From Danio rerio (Eukaryota; Chordata; Actinopteri; Cypriniformes; Danionidae): a DNA stretch of 64,000 nt. The stretch lies in the NCBI RefSeq assembly GCF_049306965.1, contig NC_133197.1, positions 9,700,501 to 9,764,500 of the forward strand, given 5' to 3'. Positions 46,101 to 57,610 of the stretch are shown one piece after another. A program made the translations under genes and the position numbers. Below the pieces are notes generated by a model that saw only the letters and a list, made by a program, of their open reading frames with translations, searched no databases and was not told where the DNA came from. Numbering within the stretch: position 1 is the stretch's first letter; each line of letters starts with the position of its first letter.

Positions 46101-48165
46101 CAGTGGGTTTCAGATACGCCCCTAATACTTTTGTGCCATGCGCTTTAGACTTTACGCCTAGATCGTTAAAATAGAGCCCAATATCTTTGAGAGGTTTACC
46201 TAATGCATATAATTTAATAATTATAGTCATTCAGCCCTTTTCCTGGAGATCCACCTTCTTGAAGAGTTTAGATGCAACTTTGATCAAACACATGCCTTTA
46301 ATTACTAAGTGCTCATTCAGATCCTACTAAGTGGGTTTAGTTGTGTTTGGTCAGGGTTGGAGCTGAACTTTGCAGCAAGGTAGATCACCAAGAATAGGGT
46401 TGAGCACTCCTATCATATATTATCTATCTGAAACATGCTAGCATTAGCAATAATATGTACTAGCAGCTGCCTAGCAACACTGTAGACTTGTAGAATCATG
46501 TAAAAGCCACCCAGAGTACCCTAGAAATGACACAAAACACTCTAGCAACTGCACAATATCCTTGAAACTCCCTAGAATACACTAGCAACAGCCTAGTAAT
46601 CATCTAGCATAGCCTGGCAAACATATAGAAAGACCCCATGCCTAGCAACATCAAAGCAAACATCCAGAATACCCAAGCTACCACCCTGGCAACTGGAGGA
46701 AACACTCTAGCAACTTCTTGAAAAACCTAAGCAACTGCCCAGCAACCAAATATTAAACATTGCCAACAAAATAAGCCAAAACAACCAATCAACCATCTAT
46801 CAAAAAGTAGTATAATATGCAGTGTGACAGTCAGTTCAATTACTCACATGGAAAGCGAACTGTCCCGAGTAGTCGTACATCCCGCAGGAGTGCATGAGAC
46901 TGAGTGTGTTTCGAACAGCTTCTGTGCTCAAAACTCTCTCTCCCGTGATTGGACAAATTCCACCATTCGCTAATGTGGCGGCCATTACGCTGCCCGACTC
47001 GCAGGTGACCTCTATGGCGCACAACTAGGAGGGACAGAATGTAAAGTCTTACTGGATTGTTAAGTCCAACAATGGACAAGCGAAAACTGGGCTTACCTGG
47101 AAATAAAAATCCAGCGCGTCGATCATTTCCACTCCATCAGGAAAACACTGTAAAGAAGATTGTCACAGTTGCATTTGCATTTAAAAAATCTAATTTTGGG
47201 CAAAAACAATGAGAATGTTTTCATCCACCTATTTTCATAAGCATTTTGGATTTTTTGTTTGTGTGTAAAAAATGCTTCATGGAGACAAGATGTGCATACA
47301 TTTTGAAAATGAACAATCTAAAACTGATTTTTTTTTTTTTTACACAAAAGGCAATCATATATTGTTTTGACCAGAGATGCCCAAACTACAGCCCACGGAC
47401 CAGAATTGGCCCATGGTAACCTTTGATTTGGCCTGCCATCCCATCTGAGAAGAAAGGGAGAATGATGGGAAGGTTGGAGCACATGCCTTCAACAGAGATT
47501 GAAATTCCTGATTTTAATGTAACATTTTGTCTGTTTGTTTAATTGTTGAGCAACAAATGTTGTGCATAAATCAGATTTTAAAAAATGCAAATACTGTTCC
47601 TTGAAGGATTATCGATGAGTAGGCCCACAGATTTCCGCAGAATTTTAGCCCATCATTGAGTCTCTGTATTTACTTGTGTAAATGTGTGTAAATTTATATT
47701 CAGTTTTTAAAATAAATTTCACTAATATTATTGTGATATAATAAAAGTAATAATTAAAATGTTCATATGATTTATTTACAATACAGTTTGTAAAGTAATA
47801 TTTTTTGTCTTTTAGTAGATATATTATACGAGAGACTTGCTTTGTTTACCAAATACGTGGATCTAATTGCATTTGCATTGTAAACATTAAATAAAAGTTT
47901 AAAAAATGTATCACTTTTTATTTCATATTTTAAGCTTTTAGTTATGATACTCCTAGCATCATTCTAAATATATCCACAGGTTTTTTATAAAATTCTCTGC
48001 AGAGATAGCAAAAAATGTCCTCTGATTCCGTCTGGCCCTATCTATGAGCAAATCAAGGCAATGGCAGGTGCAGCTTGACTTGTGTATTCAGCATTTAACA
48101 CCATTGCGTTATAAATTAGATTGTTTATGTTTTTTTTATTGTAAGAAGTATAACATGTAAAAAAA

Positions 48166-48262
<97 letters not shown>

Positions 48263-51200
48263 TATAAAATATTAATAAATTAGGTGATTACCATGGCAAC
48301 TTTATTGTAATATTTTGGTATATTTACTTTCAGGCCACCACTTTCAATGAAGTTTGGTTTTTGGTCCTTTATTAGAAAAAGTTTGGGCACCCCCAGTTTA
48401 AACATTTTTAGAGTAGGATAAACTTTTTATTTGCGCATCTTCTGAAATGTTGTTTTGGTATAAACTGCATTAGCCAAAGTTCCTCATTAAAGTGATTCTC
48501 TCTTATTAACTCTCAGAACTGACTTGAGTATCTATGCTCCCATAATAATCTCTTTACTAGTAATTTATTGTGTAAGAAAGAAGGCCCCCAGTGGTTTCCT
48601 CTAGCACAGTAAATTAATTTCTCTTTTTGAAATTTGGCTTCAGTTTATCAGGAAGTGAACATTTTGACTCACTGGATGGAAACAATGTTTTTTTGCAAAT
48701 GTTTTATGTGATATTCCAGTTTTGCACATAATTTTAATTAGCATCTTTGGATGGAAACATAGCTATTGTTTCTTTAAGTAACCTTTTTCTCTTTTAGGTA
48801 GTATCCTATTGCATAGTTTCTGTCTCCTGTCTCCTTTTCTGACTGGAACCTGTTCAAACAAAATCAGATGAGTCAATAGTGAGTCAACAGGTGGAAACAA
48901 GCTTAGAATATCAAACTAATAAGACATACGTTGCGTTGCTGAAGCCCACGTACTCACTGCCTGTCATCTTCTTAACAAAGTCCATTACCTAAAATTGAGA
49001 CCCAACAAAATCAGTGCAACTACCAAATTTGAAATAGCATCTGGTCTATTGAATGAAAAAGTTCACAGACACATACACTATTAAAATTTAAAGTACTGCG
49101 AAGAATCGTAAATGGGTTTTTATAAATTATGATGTAAATGAATAACAATTGATTCCCTCAACAATGTTTTAGCGGTATGAAGAACAATTTCACAATCTAA
49201 AGCAAATATTTTCAAGACAAAGAATCTTTTATTATGGAATTAAAGTGTCCCAAATAAACAGATAATTTTTAAAAAAGGTAAATAACATTGACTTTATGAT
49301 ATAGCAAAAAGGTGGTGTGCACTACTTTTTTGGCTGTACAGATGAATAGGCCTTGTTCCAATTAAGTATAATTTTTGGTCCAATAAAGAACACATATAAG
49401 TTATAAATGTAATAAAGGCAGGCTGGAATTTACCAGAGTTTTAGTTTTTGGCAAATCAATCTTTTGTAAAATGAAAAGAATCCTACTTACATAGTCAAAC
49501 TTCTCTGCCTTGTTGACACCCTGCTTGCCAGAAAGAAAAATAAAAGCAAAACTTTTTTTAATTGTGGGTGACTTGTGGATTCTAGCTAGTACTGTTGAAC
49601 TCTGAAAAACCTAGAAAGCATCAATTTCACACATGCAGTATAAAGGCCACTTTTACTGGTCTGGATCTAGTCCAGTAATACTCATACAGTAGCTTCACAA
49701 GGTCAGGCTACACTGGCACTCCAGTCCATTTGCTTTGAGCTGGAATTCGGGTCAAAGTTTGGTGAGATTAAATGAACTCCTGGTCAAGCCAGCATGTCGA
49801 TGTGTGTATCATGTGTTTGTTTTGGTACGTGAGTCTTGTTCTATTTGAACTCTTGGTTTTGATTACTCTGATGTTTACCTTGATAAGTGAACTGATGACA
49901 ATCGCTCCAGCATTGACCATGGGATTGTGAGGTTTATCTAAAAACAGAAATTATTCACGTTATTTTATTCAACATGAGCTACTTAAAACATATAACATTA
50001 TATAAATATATTATTTCTATCCATCTGGGTGAATTTTCTTCATCCACTGGTTCCCCAAGGGTCCATTTTGGGCCCTATGTTGTTTTCATTGTTCAAGTTG
50101 CCCATGCCATGGGTTATATTTTTAGAAAACACAAATTCTCTTTTCATTGCTATGCAGATGATGTTCAAATGTATCTACCCATCAAAACTAGTAACAAAGC
50201 CTCAGTCAAGTCTTTACTCAATAGTTTGAGAGATCCTAAAGAGTGGTTGGACTGTAAACTGTGAGGTACATACGTGAAAAGTATAAGATAAGCACAAAAT
50301 TGCAAGTAGCTCTAAGTAAACATTTTTAGACTTGTTGGAAATGTTAATTAATTTTAAATGCCAATTGCCTGTTTAGATTCTTCCATTTTTTAAAGAATAA
50401 TATCAGAAATATGAAGTATTCAGACATTACAGCCTAGCAGAAAACAGCTAACTTTTCCATCCTCTTGGTTGTTTATATGATAACCCAATCTAATTTTCTC
50501 ATCCACCTTCTTCATCAAGCGAGAGTTTGTTGAATTTGAATCCGCTGGGCTCTTTTCCCACATACTGATGCACATGCTCCGTCCCGTGTTCATGTACAGC
50601 GATGGCGTATTCCAGCGGCTTCACACATGACTGCAGGCAGAACGGCACTTTTGTATCTCCCACCGAGTGCCTGAAATCAAAGAGGGGATTTAAAACTTGA
50701 AATTAGAGCTGCACAATATTCGAAAAATGGAACATTGCAATATATTTTTATTCTGCGATAGGAATACAATTTACCTAGATGTGCTAAATAACTATTTGGA
50801 AAGAATATTTATCATTTTAGATTAATTGGCATGATTCTGTAGAGGAGTGCATATCAATAAAATATAGGAAACACTCTACAAGCATTGACAAATTCTATAA
50901 AGAAAAAAATACTAATTAAATAAAAAGTGTTTGATTGTTGAATAATCAAATAATAAAATGTAAAATAATACTGCATCATCTTTTGTTTTATAAACAATTA
51001 AATTGTTATTAATTTGTCAAAGTTACAAATGCCAAAACTCTTAGGCCTGAATGCTTTTAAAACCCTCACACAGTCACAGGCCTCAAAAACACTTGTAAAA
51101 TGATCAACTATAAAATTTAGACTTAACATAGCGTATACGTATTGCGTATTGTAAATGATCACGTTGTGAAATCGATGCTAAAACAATATATTGTACAGCC

Positions 51201-54200
51201 CTATTCAGAATATTCGCAAATGTCTGGAGGCCGTGTTTCGTTTTATAAATTTACCTTTGTCCATCCACTGTGCACAATGAGACGCCCCAAAGATCAGGAC
51301 TGAACTTGGTTAGATGGGGAATGTATTTCGCAACCTAAAAAAAAACTAAATGAGTACTATTCAATTAAGTACATAAAGTGAGGTAATAAAATACACATCT
51401 TACCTGTCCATCTTGTTGCAGTTTTGATGTGTAATAAATGTGATTGATGATGTCCACAAATGCCTCAAATTCAGGAATGATGAACTTTCGTCTGAAAGCG
51501 AGACTCAGGAGAACAATGTTGCCACTTGCACATCTGTATAACGTCGGAAACTTTTGCAACTTAGTCACTATATAAATACACTTATTTTTGTAGGAAATTT
51601 GTTTTGTTTTAAAACACAATATACTCGCTTTTTGAATAGCTCGCGGTCCATCATGACCTCACCAGTCGAATCTCGGACAGCTCTGCGAATTTTTTCCATA
51701 CAGTCTCGTAATCTTGGATCAGAAGTCAGCAATCCGGTGCTTTTCAAAGCCTGTAAGATACAGAAAATACTGTTCTTTCTCTTCATTGTTCACATTCATG
51801 ATAACTATACCAATAATAATAAAGGTTTTAATACATTTAGACAAATTGCAGAATCCACACCACAGCTATAACAATAACGTAACAGTTTATAGCTCACAGA
51901 ATGTTCTTTTTAAAGGTTTGTAGATTGTTACAATGTTCCCCAACTTCTTCACTTCGATATTATTAACACACAGTCAGTATCTTCCAGCAAATAAAATTAT
52001 ACAAGCACAATCATATAGTCTCAGAAATAAATGAGAGCTGTATCTGTGGGAATACATTTCAAAAGATTCACATTTGTTCCTTAATATTAGTTCCTAAAAC
52101 TTTGAGGTACCATTATGGAACAAATGTGTATCTTTTGCAAAGGTACCACCCCAGAGACAGCTCTACTATTTTTATATCTGAGAGTGTATAGAGGAATAAA
52201 TAAGACTTTTGTCCATTAATGTGTAAAAATTATTAGATTTGGCAGGGTACCCAGTTTACTCGGCACCAAAGAACGATAACTTCAGCACAGTCCAGGCCCG
52301 TAGCCAGCCTGGTCAAAAGGGTGTTTTTTTTTTTCTCCAAAAGTGGGCCTTTTCGCAGTTATACGCCTCATTTTCTTTTCAATTATGAGGTTTAAATACT
52401 GCATTTTAGTGACATTTTAGGCACTATTTTTTTGGCTGAATCAGCTTATCGGATGGTCATCACAACCAAACTTTTTGATGTACCAAAACAAATTCCTAAA
52501 CAATTAGAATAAAGAAATATGAAAAACTCTTATTTTAAAAATATAAATGTTTAAAAATACAAATGCTATGTTAAAATACAATTTTATTACACCATATCCT
52601 AAGAAAGAAATTAATCTATTGTCATTTATTAGGCAAATAACAAACTGGCCAGCACATTTAACTTCACTTAGTCAAGAGTTTGGCAGTTTGAATAAGAAAA
52701 ATTAAAGCATAATAATGTAGAGTTTCACGATTTTTCTAGGCTCTTGTGTAAAAAAAGTACATTTAAAAATTCAAGGATAACAACAATATATAGCCAAATT
52801 ACTACAATAATCATGAATAATAATAATTCCTTACATTTATATAGCGCTTTTCTGGGCACTCAAAGCGCTTTACACAATGGGGGGAATCTCCTCATCCACC
52901 ACCAGTGTGCAACATTGACCTGGATGACACAACAGTAGTCATTTGCACCAAAACGCACACCACACACCAGCTGATTGGTGGAGAGGAGACAGAGTGATTA
53001 AGCCAATTATGATATGGGGAGGGTTAGGAGGCCATGATGGACAGAGGCCAGTGGGCAGATTTGGCCCTACTCTTCTTCGAAGGACATCCTGGGATTTTTA
53101 ATGACCACAGAGAGTCAGGACCTCGGTTTAACTTCTCATCCAAAAACGGCGCTCACTGAGCAGTATAGAGTCCCCGTCACTATACTGGGGCATTAGGATC
53201 AACACAGACCGCAGGTTGGGCGCCCTCTGCTGGCCTCACTAACACCACTTCCTGCAGCAACCTAGCTTTCCCATGTGGTTTCCCATCCAGTTACTGACTT
53301 AGCTTCAGTGGGTGACCATGTGAGAGTTGCAGAGAGCTAGCTGCCAGTTATATTAATTTTAATATTAATTTAAAATTCAATTTAATTTTAATATGGGATG
53401 CTTTTGGTGCTTCACACCTTTTTATTCGTCTTTTTAGTTTCAAGAATAAGGATCAAGATTTCGAATAAAAGCTACCTGTAAATGTTTTCTTTATTTAACA
53501 AGAATACAGTGGGTCAGGGGTGAAAGATGACTTCACTTGCATCAGATTGTATGTGTTCTTGCACAGCTGGATGTTGGACTCATGAAAAATAATTGTTTGC
53601 ATAGGCCAAAACTAATTAGCTGAAGTCACAACAGCCAACAGAGGATTCCACTTGGTCTTAAAGCCTTTTTCGATGAGTTATTTTCACAATTTATGATGAC
53701 CTCATTCAAATGATATGAAGTTGAAGTCAGAATTATTAGCCCCTCTGAATTATTAGCCCCCCTGTTTATTTTTTCCCCCAATTTCTGTTAAACGGAGAAC
53801 AGATTTTATTAATTTAACTAGACAGGTTAGCGTAATTAGGCAACTTATTGTATAACGATGGTTTGTTCTGTAGACAATAAAGAAATATATATAGCTTAAA
53901 GGGGCTAATAATTTTGACCCTAAAATGGATTTAAAAAATTAAAAACTGCTTTTATTCTAACCAAAATAAAACAAATAAGACTTTCTCCAGAAGAAAAAAA
54001 TATTTTCAGTCATATTGTGAAAGTTTGCTTGCTCTGTTAAACATAATTTAGGTAATATTTATAAAAAAAAAGAAAACAAATCAAAGGGAGGCTAATACTT
54101 CTGACTTAAACTGTATGAGACAAATTCTTGACTTTGTCAGAAAGTGGTGGGTCTTTCGAACCACCCGAAACCCCCCTGGCTAGGGGCCTGCAGTCTGTGT

Positions 54201-55219
54201 ATAAAATAACCTGCAGGGAGCGTTCTAGGAAAATTATTTTTAGGTCGTGGAAATGATAACCTAAAAATAACCACGAGGGAATGTTATGTATAGGTTATTC
54301 AAAACAACAACCCTGCAATTAAACAAAAAATAAAATAAACCTCTAAAGAGTTTTCACATAAGGTTACGTGTTTGGTTCTAAAGAAAAAGTCATCAAATGG
54401 GAACGAAAAACTAATGTTAGGGGAATGTTACATTGTTGGAGATATTGTTGAAATCACTTCTAGAAGGATTATTTCTAGCTAATGAATGATAAATTCATTG
54501 ACAGCCATTTAACATTTAAATACAAGAACACAGAAACACAGACAATCAACCTGGTAACTATGCAAGATTTTTTTATCTAAAAATAAAAAGCTCATTAGAT
54601 GTCATGTAAACATAAGCATCTGTACATTTATACATTATATTATATGTTATTAGCCTGTCATTTGGTGGTCATGTGCTAGACCACCATCAAAACTTTCCTT
54701 ACCAACAAATGCAGGCAAATTTCAGCAGAGAAAGGGGCATTTATTGACCTTGAATATATTTATTACACAACCCCATGATGACTCATGTTATATGTGTGTT
54801 TGTGTCAATGAAAAAACTCACAGCAGTGAAATGAGACACTGGAACTTTCTCCGCTCCTTCAGTTATAGTGTAGAAGAGCATGTCCTCCAGTCCAGAGAAG
54901 AGATCTTTATTCGTCATATTTCTGCTTTCATAAGATAAGTCCATACATGCTAGTCTCTTGTAACCTGTTTAAAGACAGTCTATACGCTACATTTTTATGT
55001 ATATGTATTTTTATCCGGTATAAAAGTGACTCACGCTTTTGATTTAGGTTGATCTGCGGATGCCGCCTCAGTAAACTTGCTGATCACGTTAACCCGCGAA
55101 AATAAACTTAACGGCCCCCTGACTACATTCGGACTCCTCACGCTACTTTTTACGGCATCTTTCGACAGTAAACCAATAAGTCCAATATTGGGTAGTCGCA
55201 GGGTCCTTAAAGAAAACAT
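43102..55219 (-). CDS. gls2: Glutaminase, GLS2-type, mitochondrial; complete 18-exon gene
   Basis: Hydrolyses glutamine to glutamate and ammonia in mitochondria. Exons (minus strand, 5' to 3'): 55035-55219, 54822-54921, 51629-51750, 51404-51533, 51255-51334, 50507-50670, 49879-49937, 49491-49523, 48930-48988, 48783-48849, 47097-47147, 46848-47024, 44242-44373, 44049-44141, 43842-43903, 43673-43749, 43521-43584, 43102-43267. They join in frame to 606 residues (human GLS2 is about 602, also 18 exons as I recall). An Arg/Leu/Ser-rich N terminus ([20 protein letters not shown]) suits mitochondrial import. Helical N domain; Ser-Lys beta-lactamase-like catalytic domain with the dyad in QSCVK (about Ser220, Lys223), [29 protein letters not shown] and [15 protein letters not shown]-terminal ankyrin repeats (from about 485: [23 protein letters not shown]). 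GNIP-DDA-QF in the ankyrin part favours GLS2 over GLS. Introns 3 and 7 have unusual splice sites (see findings). Which teleost paralogue (a or b) is not settled. Confidence 0.93.
43336..43510. mobile_element. MITE with CGGTAACACTTTATTTT ends in a gls2 intron
   Basis: The left end GGTAACACTTTATTTT and right end AAAATAAAGTGTGACCC are inverted, about 175 bp apart, in the last intron, only about 10 bases from exon 17. No coding capacity. Confidence 0.7.
44505..46183. mobile_element. Inverted-repeat element with TATTGGACCCTAT ends, carrying a SINE
   Basis: The left end TATTGGACCCTATCATAC and right end GTTAAAATAGAGCCCAATA are diverged inverted copies, and GCGCAA / GTGCAG-type subterminal motifs also mirror. 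A 5'-truncated DANA SINE sits inside. It lies in intron 12 of the glutaminase gene. No protein recognised. Confidence 0.6.
45279..45410 (+). mobile_element. 5'-truncated HE1/DANA SINE with 14-bp target duplication
   Basis: Only the 3' part is present (GGGTTACGGCTGGAAGGGCA to GACTAAGCCGACAAAA plus an ATGA tail). It is flanked by perfect direct repeats ATATCTACTAAAAG at 45265-45278 and 45411-45424. Confidence 0.88.
46430..46765. repeat. Degenerate CTAGCAAC minisatellite
   Basis: CTAGCAACTGCC, CCTAGCAACACT, ACTAGCAACAGCC and CACTCTAGCAACT recur at irregular spacing of roughly 20-40 bases with variants (CTGGCAA, CTAGAATAC). It lies just downstream of exon 12 of the glutaminase gene. Confidence 0.7.
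48159..48259. repeat. A run followed by (AT)n microsatellite
   Basis: About 24 A, then about 77 bases of AT steps, in glutaminase intron 10. Confidence 0.95.
50027..50270 (+). mobile_element. LINE reverse-transcriptase fragment (L2/CR1-like)
   Basis: Two adjacent frames give reverse transcriptase motifs: [15 protein letters not shown] near 50047-50091, then, after a frame change near 50090-50110, [14 protein letters not shown] with the catalytic YADD and SLRDPKEWL. It is a short dead fragment of a non-LTR retrotransposon in glutaminase intron 6, antisense to the gene. Confidence 0.8.
52812..53352 (-). mobile_element. 5S-rRNA-derived SINE, minus strand, near full length
   Basis: On the minus strand: a head with AGCTAAGTCAGTAACTGGAT and GGGAAACCACATGGGAAAGC (5S rRNA-like), a body with GGCCAGCAGAGGGCGCCC, and a tail of CCAGAAAAGCGCTATATAAA then TAATTATT repeats. 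Same family as 2025-2576 but with a longer head. Confidence 0.82.
53718..54111 (+). mobile_element. Tc1-like non-autonomous element, internally deleted
   Basis: Starts AGTTGAAGTCAGAATTATTA and ends CTTCTGACTTAAACT. The inner right half follows the family, but a block after TTAAACGGAGAACAGATTTT is missing relative to the longer copies. Nested in the 52293-54190 element. Confidence 0.8.
54200..54820. other. gls2: Glutaminase intron 2 sequence, nothing recognised
   Basis: AT-rich, no repeat ends or exon-like signals seen. Confidence 0.4.
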
Positions 55220-55400
55220 ATTACAGTATCTTATTCCTGTTGGAGCTAAAACGGTGATCTCTATGTAGTTCTCGTGGGTAATGAATAACGGTGTCCGCGT
55301 CCGGGTCTCGTGCGTCTGTTTGTACTGAGCCGCGTCGACAGGTGCGCGAGGGTCACTTTATCAGCGCTGACGTCGACTGATAGTTTACAGTCACACATTA
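55220..55400 (-). promoter_or_regulatory. gls2: 5'UTR and probable promoter of the glutaminase gene
   Basis: Upstream of the ATG at 55219 the sequence has several CpG steps (GTCCGCGTCCGGG, GCCGCGTCGACAGGTGCGCGA) before turning AT-rich beyond about 55400. No TATA box is evident. The extent of the promoter is inferred. Confidence 0.4.
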
Positions 55401-56490
55401 CTGAATAACTTACTCTATCAAAACAACAGGGGCTGCAGTGACCTCCTGGCTCCTGTCATGATGTTGAGTTTTTTTTAAAGAGGTTTCCATGCTCTTTGCT
55501 GAATCTATTCACATATTAAACCCACATGGGAAAAAAAACTATAGTTATGGCTACCTTAATAGGCCTTCTTTCTGAACTGTAGTAAAGTGTATTATAGGCT
55601 ACTGTATACAATATTTACAAACCTTTGTTAATGAATCCTACATGAACGCTTTATATTTATAAATCATTTGAATCTACTAGAAGCTCACTGACTTTGATTC
55701 TGGGGATTTTTGGCTTTGTTTGCATATAGATTATCTTGAAATACACATTTTAGTTACTTCACAACTGGACATAACGTTTTTAAGTTGTAAAAGTTAAACA
55801 CTCAATTTCATTTATATCCAAAAGAATGTTTAAGCCCTTGACTAACTTCTAGTGTGACAAACTAATTCTCAAGTTGCCTATAATAATTACAATAATCTAA
55901 AAATGTATAATTACATGGTCAGTTTAGAAGAATATAACCATTTTATTCATTTAGAAATCATTTTAAGACTTATTAATAGTTTACTGTGTGCAAAATGGTT
56001 AATTATTCTTTTTTTAATGGGACAGAATCACTGTTTAATGAATGATAGATATAACAGCTAGTAGGAAAATATAGTAAAGTTTAGGTAAAATCTTAGATAA
56101 TTACCATGTCTTTATTTTATCAAAATTGCTGTAGCTATATGCTTTTGTGGGTGAATTGATTAGCCTACCATGTTACAATTATTTAATTATATAATAATTA
56201 TAACAAATACCACAAATAAACTAGTTCAGGAAAACCATGGTTAAGTTGTGGTTATGGTTTAACTCCATTAACCATGTTTTTTTTTCCTATTTATTGTAAA
56301 GCTCCTAATTTATATATAATTTACAAAGATGATCTTGCCAAGAGGTCTTCAACTTACAACATTAAAATAAAATATAAGGATAATACAGCCTATAAGCATT
56401 TTGAATTCAGTTTATTTTAATCTGCCAAACACATGGACTCAATGCATTTGGGCATATAGACATGGTCAAGACGTTCTACTGCAGTTTAAA
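55401..56490. other. AT-rich intergenic sequence between the glutaminase and SDR genes
   Basis: No gene or repeat ends recognised. Confidence 0.45.
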
Positions 56491-56496
56491 CCGAGC

Positions 56497-57060
56497 ATCA
56501 GAATGGGGAAGAAAAGTGATTTAAGTAACTTTGAGTGTGGCATGGTTGTTGGTTCCCGATGGGCTGGTCTGAGTATGTCAGAAACTGCTGATGTACTGGG
56601 ATTTTCACACACAACCATCTCTAGGGTTTACAGAGAATGGTCTGAAAAAGATCAAATATCCAGTGAGAGGCAGTTCTGTGGGTGCAAATGCCTTGTTCGT
56701 GTCAGAGGTCAGAGGAGAATGGCCAGACTGGTTTGAGCTGATAGAAAGGCAACAGTAGCTCAAATATTTTCAGATATCTTCTTGGCACATTTTGGGCACA
56801 TTAGTGCCATTTGAGCATTGTGTCAGTGCCACAGCCTACCTGAGTATTGATGACCATGTCCATACCCTTATGACCACAGTGCAGGATACCAGCAGGATAA
56901 CATGCCATGTCATAAAGCACGAATCATCTCAGACTGGTTTCTTGAACATGACAGTGAGTTCACTGTACACAAATGGCCTCCACAGTCAACAGGTCTCAAT
57001 CCAATAGAGCACCTTTGGGTTGTGATGGAATGGGAGATTCGCTTCATGGATGTGTATTGA
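56497..57060 (+). pseudogene. Tc1-like transposase pseudogene
   Basis: The frame from about 56503 reads MGKKSDLSNFECGMVVGSRW, then LSMSETADVLGFSHTTISRV and EWSEKDQISSERQFCG, the N-terminal DNA-binding half of a Tc1-family transposase, up to a stop after MARLV. The C-terminal part follows in another frame (FGTLVPFEHC, then the region of NGLHSQQVSIQ, where the family has WPPQSPDLNPIE). A large middle block is missing near 56770. The copy is dead; inverted repeats were not identified. Confidence 0.85.
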
Positions 57061-57063
57061 AAT

Positions 57064-57610
57064 AAAATATATTTAAACAGCCAAATCCAGCTAAAAATAA
57101 AAATAAAATATTATGTTATTTCTGGAAAGAGATTGCAGATTCTTTAGGGTTTTTTTTTTTTTTTTTGGAAAGTTTATTGAATTTGTACATTCTTACACTT
57201 ATGTGTACTCCATTTAATAGTTAATGTGGCACAATGTGAAAACCAGCAACTGACACTTTCAAACAATTAATGGCAATACATCTGTTTCACCGTGAAGCAA
57301 ATACTTATGTCAGAAACAGTGATGAATATTTGATTTGACTTAAGGCAAGTTCAGGCAAAAGTCACTTATTAGGCAAGAGAAATAAATGCCATTGAGAAAC
57401 AAGAAATAAGGGCAAGGTGTTGAAAGTAATATGGACACACTTAATTATTCATAAATATATAAATTTAGATCTCATAAATACATAACTAAATTCACAGTCA
57501 TCTAGTCAAAACCCCAAAATGAAGCGGCATCCAGTGTATAAGAAAGAAACCAATAGTAAGAGTTTAAGAGCTTCTGGTCTAAAATAACCTTTTTTAACCG
57601 CACTCCAAAT
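57064..57610. other. 3' flank of the SDR gene
   Basis: AT-rich with a T run at 57151-57168. AATAAA on the minus strand at 57173-57178, about 430 bases beyond the stop, could be the polyadenylation signal. Confidence 0.35.

Larger units (their letters stand above)
52293..54190. mobile_element. Inverted-repeat element CAGGCCCGTAGCCAG, host to a SINE and a Tc1-like copy
   Basis: The left end CAGGCCCGTAGCCAGCCTGG and right end CCCCTGGCTAGGGGCCTG are inverted. The flanks CAGTC (52288-52292) and CAGTC (54191-54195) may be a target duplication. Two later insertions lie within (52812-53352 and 53718-54111). The remaining core is about 1 kb. It lies in glutaminase intron 2; no protein was recognised. 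Confidence 0.7.

Noticed and set aside
51404-51491. Alternative acceptor (CTTTCAG before ACGAAAG) for glutaminase exon 4.
   Set aside because: Using it deletes the conserved [13 protein letters not shown] segment and breaks the frame; the upstream ATACAG acceptor at 51534 restores both.
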